Shown here piece by piece: positions 42,175 through 53,213 of a stretch of DNA of 64,000 nt. This DNA is from Amoebophrya sp. A120 (lineage: Eukaryota > Sar > Dinophyceae > Syndiniales > Amoebophryaceae), in the NCBI GenBank assembly GCA_905178155.1, contig CAJINV010000001.1, positions 14,694,142 through 14,758,141 on the forward strand. The letters are read 5' to 3'. Numbering within the stretch: position 1 is the stretch's first letter; the number at the start of each line of letters is the position of its first letter. Both the position numbers and the translations under genes were made by a program. Under the pieces are notes generated by a model, which ran no database searches, was not told the origin of the DNA, and saw only the letters and a list, made by a program, of their open reading frames with translations.

Positions 42175-43110
42175 CTTCTTGTTCGCCGCTGAGACAAACG
42201 AAGAAGAACAGAATGGAACTGGAAGAAGGCGTAGGAAGCACAGAGCAATGATCTAAATAACTCCTTTTCCTTACACTGATGCCCTTGCGCACGAGGACGG
42301 GCTCTTAGCTATTATCGAATACTTAGCCAACCGGTCGGGGCCCGAAAAACGAAAGACACGAAACAACAAGTTCAGACGAACGACACGCAACACAAGACGC
42401 GGGCACCACAAGGCGAAGGCCTCTTACTCTTTTGCTTTTGTGTGAACCAAGACACGGATCGAGATGAAAGCAGACCTCAGATGAGACTAGGCGCTGGAGG
42501 ACCGCTAGACAGATCTGTTCGTGGAGCGCGACCGTCATCAACTGCGGTGAAGATCATCGTCACTAATATCAATCTACGACGGCTCAATTTGATGGAATGG
42601 ATCTTCTCTTAAACACAGCGACGTGTTTTTGACATTCAACCCGATACCCCTTAAGGAGGTATTCTTGAACAGAAACGTTTGCTCCCGATCGGTTTGTTGG
42701 CGGTTTTCCACCACTTCGCGCCCACGGACGAAACTTTTTTTCGAAAAGAAACCAAGCGCAGTGCTTATGCTAGAAAAGCTGCTCGTCGCACGAAACAGAT
42801 GAAAAGTTCTCAGTTCTTCAAAAGCACGGGTATTCATTATGCACCAGCCACGAGATCTAGTACAGACAAACGAGAAACTAGTGAGGGCTCAAGTCTGAAA
42901 ATTCTTACATGGGCAACTACACGGGTATGCACATTTATTTTGGATAGGATTTCTTAGTTACAACTCAGGTAAGAGCGTTATCTTCGACCATCGACAACAT
43001 TTACATTCATCTACTGGTACACGTAAGAAGGCAATTCTCTATCATGTGAGTAGTTCTCAAGTGTAGTACAGCAGGTGGGTAGCATGGGGCGTTCGTTGTG
43101 TGCTTCAAAA
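42175..43110. other. Intergenic, no supported gene
   Basis: Spacer between two minus-strand genes with short frames on both strands (an 87-codon minus frame at 42574-42837 is unconvincing). Confidence 0.45.
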
Positions 43111-45046
43111 CTAGTCTCGCACCCGCGGCGTGTGGACCGGGCACAAGACCTTTGCGCGACTCGTTAACGGTATCGTCGGGTGCGTCAGGCCAAGTGCGAA
43201 CGGAATCTCGTAGGATCCGGGCCCGGGCGCCGCGGCGTTGTCGGCGAGGAACTTTTGGTATTCGTTGTCCAACGTTGCCGAAATATTGAACTCCGGCTGG
43301 CGCGGCTTGGTTGGATCGGCCCGCCGCACCGGAAGGTCGTAGTGACCGGGGGCGGGGTTGAGCCAATCGCTGGCCGATCCCTTGGGTAGCTCGGTCCGGG
43401 ATTTCAGCAAAAATCCGGGAAATCGCGGGTGCACAGGATTCGGCTTCACGTCCGGGTAGCCGTAGTAGCCGGGGGGCGGCTTCTTGTTCCACGGCTGCTC
43501 CACGAACTCCGGGAAGCGGTCGCTGGCTTCGAAGCTAGGCGAGATGATGGCCGGCTCCGACGGCCAACGCAGGCGATTCTTGTAGTAATGACCCGGACCG
43601 GGTTCGCCCTCGGACGGCGGATCTGGGTCCGGACGAAGAGCCCTGATATTTTTGCATTTTTTTAAAAATTAATTTACCCATATTTTTTTCTGCATCCAGC
43701 CTCATGTGCTGACAAATTCAACTAAGTAGAACTAGTACTCACACTCAGTAACTTTGTTCACTACAAGCTTGCAATCCATGATGTTACCCGACGGAAAATT
43801 GCGACGGCTTCTTCTGGTGCCCGCCGTGTTTTCTGGAGTAGCCGTACCGAACCGGGGTTGCTGGTCGGTCACAGCTGTCGCGGTAGGTGTCGGGTGCTTT
43901 GCCAGCATTCACGTCGCGCCGACTCCCCAACGACCATTTTGGGGGCATGTCCCACGCAGCGTTCTGGATATCGGAATAGAACACATGCTCCCGTACCCGA
44001 TACCGCGTCTTCTCATTCAGACCGGCACGGTAATTCCTCACGGTCTCTCGCCGCTCGCGCCGCGCGGCGCACATACTGGCGGCCGCGGATTTCGGCCGCG
44101 GGCGGGATATGGTACTGTAGACTGAAGCCGGCCACAGGTGTTGCTTTCGGCTTGGGCAGAACTTGGTTCTTTCCACGATGGACTCGGGGAGCAACGAGGC
44201 GGGGTCGAAGGCGGAAGTTTTCTTCTTTTTCTCTTCCCCCTCCTCCTCGATCGTAGCCGCATTACCCTGTCGGTAATTTCCGTGAAGACTATCGACTGGG
44301 CTGCACTCCTCTTCGTCGCTACTTTTGTTGTAGAAGAGAAACTGTCCGGCGAAGGCGAAACCGTCCGACGAGTAGGTGCAGGAGCTGACGAACCCATTTT
44401 TCGCGGCAAACGTGGATCCTAAAGATGCGTCCTCTATGGAAGAAAAATCTTCCAACACGTCCTGACTGCACTCCGGACTGCTACCCGCAAAGTCGAGTGG
44501 CAGGCGCAAGTTGCGTGCCGGAGTCGCGATGGAATCAGAGTCACCATTTGCCGGGCTGCTCGCACTGTAAACCCAGCTCGCTGCTGTCGACGTCGCGCTA
44601 CCCGGCCTTGTTCCGGCGGAGCCTCCTCCGAAAAATGCGTGTGTGGCTGCCGACGAGGGGCGACTGTATGACTCCGAAACCGAGGGGGCGTCAGTGGTTG
44701 CGGTCGCCGGACGTATTTCCTCAATGAAGCTGTTTTCCTCATCCACAGCCTCCAACAGCGGGTTACTGTTCCTAGCTCGATTGCGCGCTGTAACGCAGCC
44801 TGAGGATCGGCGACCGGAACCAGATATTGGTCTGACGTTGATCGAAGAAGTCGTCCGGGTTACCGGCGCTGAAGACGGTCGCGCGGTTGATGCATGCTCA
44901 CGACGAGAAACTCGTTGGCCTGATCGGGCGAGCTTGTGCTTCAAACGACTTTGTTGCCCTCCTGTCCAAAACACCCGACGAGGGCTCGAGCGTGGGCTTG
45001 GCTCATCGATTGCGCGCATGTCAGGTGCCACGTCGTCGTCCGCCAT
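43111..45046 (-). CDS. SHIPPO / PG-rich repeat (ODF3-like) axonemal protein
   Basis: Exon 1 45046-43788 and exon 2 43642-43111, joined by a 145 bp GT-AG intron whose split glycine codon keeps the frame. Exon 2 holds several SHIPPO-type repeats: GEPGPGHYYKNRL, KKPPPGYYGYPDV, LNPAPGHYDLPV and AAPGPGSYEIPF. Such proteins line microtubules or the sperm-tail/flagellar axoneme in other eukaryotes, so a flagellar or cortical microtubule role is likely (inference). Exon 1 is long, Ser/Arg/Pro-rich and largely disordered. ATG 45046 (MADDDVAPDM) was taken; an upstream in-frame extension to 45172 (ATG-like start at MAILVTESEK) also exists. About 597 residues. Confidence 0.85.
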
Positions 45047-45342
45047 ACCTGTGAACCTATTCGTCCAAGTCAGAACTGACACAGAACACCAGAGGCGCGG
45101 CTCCCTTCTCCTTCTAGTAGTGGAAAGGACGAGAAGACGCTCCTTTTCCGATTCCGTTACTAAAATGGCCACAAAAAATAACTAATCCTCATGCGTGGGG
45201 TCCTGAAGCAGGTACATTATGATCTAGATCTTTTCTTGCTCCAGTTCTCTCCTTACATTGTCACTCACCTGCGATTCTGTACTAGAAGATTTAATGAAAC
45301 GCTCCTGTGACATCTCTCGACAAGCCGCCAAGTTTTCGCTCG

Positions 45343-45860
45343 TGCTCGACTATGTTGCTACTTGCCATACCAGGGTCTTCGTCTGGTGGTGCTACTGAAT
45401 TCGACCGATTGGACATTGAGTTTGAGAAAAACGCATGTGAATCTCATAAGCTTGTGCATACCATATTATGCTCCAGCATCGATCACAAGTTTATCGCGCT
45501 TCACAAGAGATCCTCACCGAAATCGAGACAAGAAGTGGCCACCAGACATCACGCGCCGACCGACTTCTGCAAGGTGCAACGATCAAAACTCGAAACCTCA
45601 CGACCGAAAACATCTCATGCGCGACTCGATTTAGACAACAACCACGCTTGATCCGGGAACTAAACATGGCGCAGAGAAAGAGGACGGAACTGGAACCGAT
45701 ACTGCACCCCCGAGTCGAGTCCCAACACCCAAAATAACGACACAAATACACGAAGACATGCGGGAAGAAGCGATGAATCAAACGCGGCGTGCATTGGCGC
45801 AAGGCGCAAAGTTCAAACTTATCGTCTTCCCTGATATCGTATGTAAGTACAGGAGGCAAA
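45343..45860 (+). CDS. Possible small plus-strand gene, frames unresolved
   Basis: Several overlapping plus-strand frames look protein-like in succession: ATEFDRLDIEFEKNACESH, then SQEILTEIETRSGHQTSR, then HEDMREEAMNQTRRALAQGA before a GTAAGTA donor at 45843, and a hydrophobic stretch (YGITAIAMALLVVNAV) after it. No single splice model joins them, no family is recognised, and this would be the only plus-strand gene in the window. It may be a decayed gene. Confidence 0.25.
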
Positions 45861-46496
45861 GCATTCATTTTCATTCGTTATGGAATCACCGCGATTGCTA
45901 TGGCTCTCCTCGTAGTAAACGCAGTAGATGCTAGATGTTCATGTGTTAGAAATCATAATTTTTCATCCAACCCGTAGCACTGTGATCGCTAGTGTCCCAC
46001 ATTGCCACCAAAAAAGGAAACTTTTTAGAAAGGAATCATCATTAAGTGGTCTTAGAGTAGGACATTAGATGAAAAAAGTAAAAGCTTTAGTATCATCAAT
46101 AGAACAATACGGACTTTTCCATCGTCTACGAAACAGTTGTTTTACAAACGCACTCGACGAAAGCAGTGGCGCTGCCCTTATTTACAGCCGAGCAGAATCC
46201 TAGTGAATTAGAACAGCTTCTGCTCTGCTAAAACCTCAGGTCTTACGACACCAGTACAGAACCAACAGGATACGAGAAGCGCTTCTTCTTTGCAGGCCCC
46301 AAAGAACCGCACGTATGGTCAAGAGTATTGTATAAGCACAATCTTCGCTAAATAAAAATGAATCATGATTCTATAGCAAAAATCGTAAACATTCTAGAAA
46401 CTGTGCAGCGTGTCAGCGGTCGGGGCCTTTATGTGATCTGCGGTCGTAGTTGCTCACCTTCTCGTTCTCCGTCCTAGAAATCACAACTCGAGCCGC
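45861..46496. other. Intergenic, no supported gene
   Basis: AT-rich DNA; nothing recognised. Confidence 0.45.
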
Positions 46497-47436
46497 TTAC
46501 TGCGCACCCGGCATGCCGATACCCTGGAACAGAGCGCCACCAGCTCCGCCCTGGAACTTGGCCATCTCCTGCTGCATCTTTGCCTGAAGGATTTGATTTC
46601 TCAATTTAAATTCTTATCGCTGCCAAAGATAGCTGTAAAAATTTCCCCATCATCTACATCTGCAGAGCACACCGTTTGGAAAAGTTTTACGTTGCAATCG
46701 TGTACCTGCATCTCCTGCTGCTTCTTCTCCATCTCAAACTGCTGCTTTTGCATTTCTTCTTCAGCCTTCTTCTGCTGGTACTCCATGGACAGCTGCATGG
46801 CCTGCTGCTCCAACGCAGCCTTCTGCTGCGCGGCCTGCTGCTGCAGAGCCATCAGCTGCTCCATGCGCTGCTGGTCCAGGGCCATCTCCTGCTGCTTCAC
46901 TTCCATGTCGATCTGCATGATAAACTGCTTCTTCTGCTGGTCGGCCTGGCCCAACAGGTATTCCTTCTGGTGCTTCACCTGGGCTTCCAAAACCTGAGTG
47001 CCCTGCTTCACCTGCTCGTCCAACATCTTCATGTACGCGTCCTTCTGCTTGGAGATGGTGCTCTGTTTTGGAAATTTAAACCAACGCTTCTTGAAAAAAG
47101 CCCCACTCAGTGACACATTTCTAAAAAAATGTCGTTTTATTTCGGAACGAGTATAGAACGGCAAGCAAAGGCACACGCACAGGAGGTCTGTCCTCTTACT
47201 TTGGTCTTGGATTTAACAAAGCCATAATAAACGGATAAACACGACAAATGAGGCCGCGCTTGTTTTTGTTTCCCTTCACTTCTTGTTTTCTAGTGTGTAC
47301 TTCTTGTTCTTTAGTTTTACATTTTTATTATTATTTTGCAAAAAAATCCGAAGATGAGGCCATAGTATACCGGGTCCGGCATACCGGCAGTCAAGGACTG
47401 CGGGGGCATCATCATCTGCGGAATTCCGGCGGACAT
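46497..47436 (-). CDS. Conserved dinoflagellate-type Gln-rich coiled-coil protein, four exons
   Basis: Exon 1 47436-47371 (starts MSAGIPQMMMPPQSL, ends MPDP), a likely 6 bp exon 47205-47200 (codons for Thr-Lys), exon 3 47062-46706 and exon 4 46583-46497 ending PGAQ and TAA. All junctions are GT-AG in phase 0. The body is a long Gln-rich helix (EVKQQEMALDQQRMEQLM, QQAAQQKAALEQQAMQ, MEYQQKKAEEE). From memory, short proteins with SLTxGMPxP followed by such a QQ-rich helix are abundant in dinoflagellate transcriptomes; the function is unknown. About 171 residues. The micro-exon is inferred from consensus on both sides (ccaag and GTAAGA); skipping it leaves the frame intact. Confidence 0.8.
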
Positions 47437-48042
47437 TCTGCTGGTTGTGAGCGAACAAGTTCAACTTATGAAGAAGCTGTGGCCTAAAAAGTATAGAAAT
47501 TCGTGAAGATGATTTAGATTCCTCGATTATTTTAGAACCCGCAGACTCAAAAGTTCTACCATTTCTATACGTTCATCTCAGCACAACAAGGGACGGGAAT
47601 GGCAATGGATTTGGGTATGCACCTCGCTAACAGAAACTGACGCAAACGCCACAGACAACTCAGACTTAGACACAATTGCGCCACAACTTTCCATACGTAA
47701 TAAGTTCTCCGTCGCATTTTGTCACACTTCCACTGCCCACTCGTCTTTATTTCTGCCTGTGCTAGTAGAACAAGCCTCGCAAACGGGTACGCGAACACAC
47801 ACATGCAGCGCAACTCGCCACAATAACAAACTCGACTCAATGTCAATTTCCTCTGTTTTTAAATTCCTGCATGAAGATGCTGTTCTAAATTACGCGAAAC
47901 ATGATGGCTATCTTGATCTAAACCTTGATATTTGCGAAACCATAAGATAATTTTATATTCAGGCCTTTAAATTCCGACTCCCGAGGGATGATCGAGAGTC
48001 TGCAAAAAGACACGAACCGCGAGGGTTTTTCCCCGATGGATT
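47437..48042. other. Intergenic, no supported gene
   Basis: Short frames only; probably promoter of the Gln-rich gene and 3' UTR of the next. Confidence 0.45.
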
Positions 48043-48633
48043 TCAGCCGTCATCGGTCGGTGTCTGGGGTTCTTCAGGGAAGAAAGTTGTCGTGCGCAAA
48101 ATGGTCGGCTGCATTTTGTCCAAGTCCAGGCGCATCTGGATCACGCCTTTGCGCAGCTGGCGCAGCAAGACTTCTTTCTGTTCTTCTCTCCGCAACTTCA
48201 CCTCCCGCTCTTCGTTTAAGCGCCGCTGTTCGTTTTTACTCTTCACAGAAACAGATCGAGTTGTGCCCATCTTCGACTGATTTCCCACCTTCGCTTTGTT
48301 CCGCATGCTCAAGGGCTGCGTCGCAGTGAAAGCGTTGCGGTGTTTCGTTGCAGCGTGACCCTCCACGTCCCCGCCAACCACAGGGCCCGAGGATGCGGAG
48401 GAGTCAAATGGTTCAAAGCCGGCCTCGCGGTGCATTCGGCTCCTTGGTGATAGCGGTTGGTCGAAGACCGTGGCCGCACCTCCGCGATTCGTAAAGTTCT
48501 GCGCTTCGTTTCGAGTGACGAATTCTCGCCTCCACTCGTGTGCCATATTTAACGGCTGTTTCGGTGGTGGGTTTTCATAGATGGAAAATCTTGGAGGACC
48601 GAGAAAATCATAGATTTTTTGATCATCGTCCAA
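48043..48633 (-). CDS. Basic/charged protein of unknown function, N-terminus unresolved
   Basis: A 197-codon frame with coding character throughout (DDDQKIYDFLGPPRFSIYEN, then MAHEWRREFVTRNEAQNFTN) and a charged helix near the C-terminus (EEREVKLRREEQKEVLLR), ending TPTDDG. There is no ATG at its beginning: the first in-frame ATG is in NMAHEWRR (about 48546), yet the residues before it look real. The preceding gene ends or shifts frame exactly here (stop 48640-48638), so this may be the C-terminal part of the 48638-50413 gene rather than a separate gene. No domain recognised. Confidence 0.6.
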   Translation of the reverse strand: MDDDQKIYDFLGPPRFSIYENPPPKQPLNMAHEWRREFVTRNEAQNFTNRGGAATVFDQPLSPRSRMHREAGFEPFDSSASSGPVVGGDVEGHAATKHRNAFTATQPLSMRNKAKVGNQSKMGTTRSVSVKSKNEQRRLNEEREVKLRREEQKEVLLRQLRKGVIQMRLDLDKMQPTILRTTTFFPEEPQTPTDDG

Positions 48634-48637
48634 ATGT

Positions 48638-50413
48638 TCAAACGCGCATGGACCATTTCAGGACAAGCGCCCACGTCGTCCTCTGGGGACAGTGTCCTGC
48701 GTGGCCCGTGTTTGCAATCACCGCGACCTGACAATTATCCGAGATCATGTCTAGAACGACTTACACTAGTACTTCTACTTGCACTTATACCACTGTTCTA
48801 TAATTCAAATTTATCGCTTGGACTATAATAATTTCCTGCTGACATCTCAAGATTTTCCCGACATAATCCGGGCGAGCGTTCCTGCGCATGGCAGCTGCAC
48901 GAACTTTCGGCGGCAGCTGCCTCGGGTCTACACGTTCCGCGTACTGTTTCGAGCTCCTCCCAAAGCCGTCAGCACTCGAAGAGGAACCGCCGGCCGCAGT
49001 TTTCGCCCTTTCACGCCCTTGTTGGCCCGTGGACGCCGAAGCGTCATTTGAGAAAGCTCCGCCGAGAAGAGGCTGCACACTACTCGGCATGATCTTCTTC
49101 ACTTCGCTTCGTTCCTGCCCGACTGCGGCAGACAGGTAATTTCGCCCTGTGCCGCCTAGTGCTCCTATGCAAGTCCTCGCTTCTTTCAGGCCTTCTTCTG
49201 TGCTTTGCTCACGGGCTGCATCTCCAGCACCTGCCGCCACGGTCGAAGAGGAATTCATGCCGAGACTTTCGACCTTGTCCCGTACCTCTTGCTCGCGGAT
49301 CTGTGCGCGCACGCGAGGCGGAATCTTCTGTTTCTTCTTCTCCTCGTGAAGTTTTGATTGAGGGAGCTCAATCTGCAGCCAGTGCCAACAGAGCTTCACA
49401 ATGAGCTGGCCCACAAACTCGTCCATCTCAATGCGGATGATAAAGCGCGTCAACTCGAACGCCTGTTGTTGTTCAAGCACAAATGAAAGCACTCAATTCT
49501 CCAAGAAATAAGATCTTCATGCGTTTTTATTTCTCCGTTTATTTCTTCTTCGCTACTACTTCATCTGGGCACGGAACGACTGTTGTACCTTGAGCAGAGC
49601 GAGTTTGCTGAACTCCCAGCGGTCGGTGAGGATTTTCTGGTGTTGCAGCGTGAACGGCGAAGATTTCGGAACATCGACGTTCTGCTCTTGTTCGTCCAGG
49701 TCATCCATTGCTGGGTCATCCACTTCCACCTCATATCCAGCAGCTACATTGGAACCTGCAACCGCGGGGAACAGGTGCGTCTTGCTGTTTTTTGGAGCAG
49801 CAGCGAAAGCGCTAGAACTGCTGGCATCTTCAGCGCGCGTCCCTCCGCTGATCAGGTTCGTGTTGTTCCCTGGAACCTTCAAAATGGTTGCGCGTGATGA
49901 AGGAGCTGGGGCCGCATGTTCTGCACCTTCCGGATAATTTTTAGCAGCGATACCTCCTGGCGGTACAGGTACCGCTCTCGGCGGCCTAAGTGCGGTCGCG
50001 GAGAGTTTTTCACTTTTCTTCCCAGGTGTAGCTGCGAAAGAAACGGCCTTTGACGCCCCGGCGGAGGCCCCACTGCTGCTGCTGCGGCCTCTGTCTTTCC
50101 CACCACCCCCGTCTGAAAAGTTAGACGACGATCGCCGTTTTTTCGGCGATCCCACGCCAGTTTTCCACATTTCGACGTCGAGACCGGCCTCCAGCAGGCG
50201 CCGCAGCGACACGTAGGTAAAGCTGTCGAGGGGCTCGCCAGCCAGAGATCCCCAGGTCACATCCATGGCGGTATCGCCCGGCGGTCGGGTGGTTGTTTCC
50301 AGTTTTAGCATCCAGTCCGGCTCGGGGCGAATCAAACGAATTTGGTACGTGCTGGTGGGGTCGCTGGTGTAGCAGCGAAGCTTCACCTGCTGGATGGAAA
50401 TAGTAGCGTTCAT
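48638..50413 (-). CDS. Conserved-looking protein of unknown function, three exons
   Basis: Exon 1 50413-49589 (ATG 50413, MNATISIQQVKLRCYTS), a 126 bp GT-AG intron, and exon 2 49462 to about 48839; the join KLALLK|AFELTRFIIRIEMDEF is seamless. The N-terminal ~100 residues (IRPEPDWMLKL...WGSLAGEPLDSFTYVSLRR) form a compact unrecognised domain; the middle is Ser/Ala-rich. The region after residue 275 (TRFIIRIEMDEFVGQLIVKL) is again well ordered and followed by a charged helix. At the end of exon 2 the frame is unclear: TGTCAG occurs at 48844-48839 and again at 48733-48728, and splicing between these copies would add about 30 residues to a stop at 48638. Unknown function. Confidence 0.65.
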
Positions 50414-51382
50414 CTTTTCAATGTCTGTTGAGATTGATAGTTCACCCGGCAAGATGATGACCGCTACCGTCCAAAGAAGATTTTTGGGACTGCTCTTGGA
50501 ACTGTACTAGAACGGGACTGCGTTTTGTATCCGGCGACAGGGATTGCGTGCTCCCGGACACACTAACGAGTTAGTAGGAATATCGGGCACGGGGAGTGTA
50601 CTTGGGAGCAGGCGAGGCACGTTTCGCTTCTTTCGGGGGATTCAAATGCAGAAGAAGAAGAACTCCACATGTCCTCCTCGACCATTCGTGTCAGGCATCC
50701 ATCAGGCGGACCCGGCCGCGAAGACACCGGACCCGACATCTACTTTGAAAATGAATATGAAAGTTTATTGCACCAACATACATGGACGTACCTCGCCTGC
50801 TACTGTACTGCACTAGTCGTAGACGTAGTGCTAGAGTGTTGGAATCTTTACAAGTAAAACCTACCTCGTCTCTCGTGAACGCAAACGAAACACTTCGCAT
50901 ATGGGTCTCATGTGGAAAAAACTCTGGGTACTTCCCCTTTCTCACCCTGTCAGGCTCAGGAACGCGGCCGCCTCTTTGCACTACAACAATCGTTCGTCGA
51001 ACATGATCGTGGGGAACTAGATTGCGAACTCGGCGGAGATTGATCATCTCGGACAGCCTCGCCGTCGCTTGTTGTTTTGGGTGAAAGCGTGAGTCGTTTT
51101 TCAACAAAAAAACCGTAGTTGCGATCCGTACCATCTCTGGTGGATCTCTTCGCACAAGTTGTCGCCAGATGACACCGCGTAGAAGTAGAAGTACCACGCG
51201 GTCGTGAAATAATTGCTCTTGTACACGAAAACATACAACAAAGAACTCGCAAATGATCGGTGGATGGGAAGAAGAAGCGCGCCATAGCAGGCGCTCCTGC
51301 TGTTAAACTACTACTACATAGTGGTCGTGCCTTCCCCCTCTTCTTCAGTTCCTTCGTCTTTTTTCACATCCGATCGAAGTCC
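50414..51382. other. Intergenic, no supported gene
   Basis: Two overlapping minus-strand frames (50691-51197, 50956-51285) lack coding character or domains. Otherwise empty. Confidence 0.45.
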
Positions 51383-52165
51383 TCATGCGTCGTTGTCGTT
51401 GGCCTGCTTTTCTTCGAGCTCCTTTGCGGCCTCCCGCTGTCGCTGCCTTCTGAGGACGCCGTAGTTGTGACACCTGGCGATATTCACCTCGGTAGTGACG
51501 ATCTGGTCCCGCACAAACCGCGCATCCTCAATGACGATTTCCTGCTGCTCCTTCGCACTCTTCAGGTTTTTCGTCAGCATCTCCTCCGCCTCGTCCAAAG
51601 TATACTCCAACATGCAGTTTGCGCCTGGGGTAAGAGATAAAGGAAAATTTTTCTCTAAGTCAAGTCAGAGGAACAGGAGGCGGAGTGAACCAATCTATCT
51701 ATCGTGTTGAAACAGAAACACCACAAAGCAAAACCTCGAAAAAAACATAGTGTTGCTGTTGGTACCGATCCATAGCAAGATGTTGCCCTTGTGCACCGGT
51801 ACGTCGGCGTTTACCCAGATGTTTTCCGCGAGTTGGTACTTGACCTCCATGGGGTCGCTCGCTTGCCGCTTCTTGTCTTGCAGAAACTGCACCAGATCCA
51901 AACTCGCCTCGATGTCCGGAATTTTTCCCTTCAGCGACTGCTTTTGACTCAGCAGCCCGGATTCGGAGTACTTGTACTTCGCGTGCAGGTCCTGCAACGA
52001 GCCCACGACGTCCTTGTCTTCGCGGTCTCCGACGAACTGCTCGACGTTATCCAGAAATTTCGCCTCCGGCATTGACCGGTGAAACTCGCCGCTCGTCAGC
52101 TCCTCCTGGGTCACCGGAGGGGCGGCCGCAGTCGGCTCCATTGCGGTTGTTGCTGCGGGGGCCAT
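51383..52165 (-). CDS. PFDN3: Prefoldin subunit 3 (VBP1-like)
   Basis: Alpha-type subunit of the hexameric prefoldin co-chaperone that hands unfolded actin and tubulin to the CCT chaperonin in the cytosol. Exon 1 52165-51766 and exon 2 51624-51383 with a 140 bp GT-AG intron; the split glycine in LLWIG|ANCMLEYTLDEA restores the family sequence. Two long helices (KYKYSESGLLSQKQSLKGKI; LDEAEEMLTKNLKSAKEQQE) flank the short beta part ending IWVNADVPV. VTTEVNIARCHNYGVLRR matches the conserved TTEVNMARVYNWDV region. About 213 residues, near the usual ~190-200. ATG 52165 begins an Ala-rich leader. High certainty. Confidence 0.93.
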
Positions 52166-52449
52166 GGCGAAATATCGGTATTCGTTTTGCTTTCAAGATT
52201 GGTGTTGGCACTACGCGAAACAGTATTGAACAATCTGCGTGCTGTCGCGCGATAGATTCTTGGCTACTTGTTACGTCACGGAGTTCTAGCGGGCGAAGTG
52301 AAAATGAAGATCATCTGAAGAACCATTTCTATTTCTCTTTCGTTCTTGTCATCTTCACGTTCAATAAAGTGCTGCCGGTACGAATGTCACACGTCGTATT
52401 CTACGAGTTCCTGGTGTATTTTCAGATGTATTCGGTCAGTTGTACTTGC

Positions 52450-52948
52450 CTAGCACCTCAGCGTAGCGCAGCTACTACTCTTAGTACGCTTCTCATTATC
52501 AATTGAATCTCTATACTCCTGCGGCTCCAGGCCAACCTGAGCGCTTGTTGTCTTGGCGTGAAGCATCTCCTCAAGGTTGGCGATGCGGTAGAGAGAAAGA
52601 CCGCCGTGGCTTTTCAAGTTTATTGGTTGATGATTGAAGATGATCCCGGTGAAATCCATGATTTATCGTTTCTCTTTGTTTCTGGACGTCGACGTCAGGA
52701 TCCAACTCATAACTTCAATCTTTCTTCGCGAGGGGGACTTGAACGTGCCATGAATTTTCGTACACGAAGCCAGCAGGCAGGTGCAAGGTTTCTCCTAGTG
52801 ATTTAGATCTACTGAGATTGCTCAGAATTTTTGGAAGTTTTGGAAAGGGCTCGCCCGTTCGCAAGTTCCGCACTTCTCCTGATGGTGCAGCACCAGCAAA
52901 CCGCCAATACTGCCTCACCAGATGTCTACACCGGTCAGCTCTTGACAT
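52450..52948 (-). CDS. Two small minus-strand frames, possibly one or two short genes
   Basis: Frame A, 52948-52715, has an Arg-rich start (ADRCRHLVRQYWRFAG) that could be a mitochondrial leader and reads like protein through HLPAGFVYENSWHVQV. Frame B starts at ATG 52659 (MDFTGIIFNHQPINLKSHGG) and runs to 52450. A TAA lies just before that ATG with no acceptor in between, so B is probably not an exon of A. No family recognised. Confidence 0.3.
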
Positions 52949-53213
52949 GTGAGATCAGTAGAACGGCACGCAGGCGCGAGGGCCGTCCGTCGAGCTGGTC
53001 TTCTTACATTATGTTTTTTCTGTTTCGCGTTGCCAGCCTCTCCTTCGAGCAGCTGTTATTTCAGTAACAAGTCATTGAGGAAAGGTCGCTCTGTGTCATT
53101 TATTTGGTTTTGGGGTCGTTCTACATGAATTCAGACAGTCCCTTGTTTACTGTGGTTCTCGAGTCGTACGTTACGATGATCTTGCGTGGCAAACAAAAGG
53201 TCTCCTGCTAGCT

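Noticed and set aside
45880-45930. SNARE-type tail anchor for the plus-strand candidate at 45.3 kb
   Set aside because: No SNARE heptads with a central Gln or Arg, and the frame to the hydrophobic helix is not continuous.
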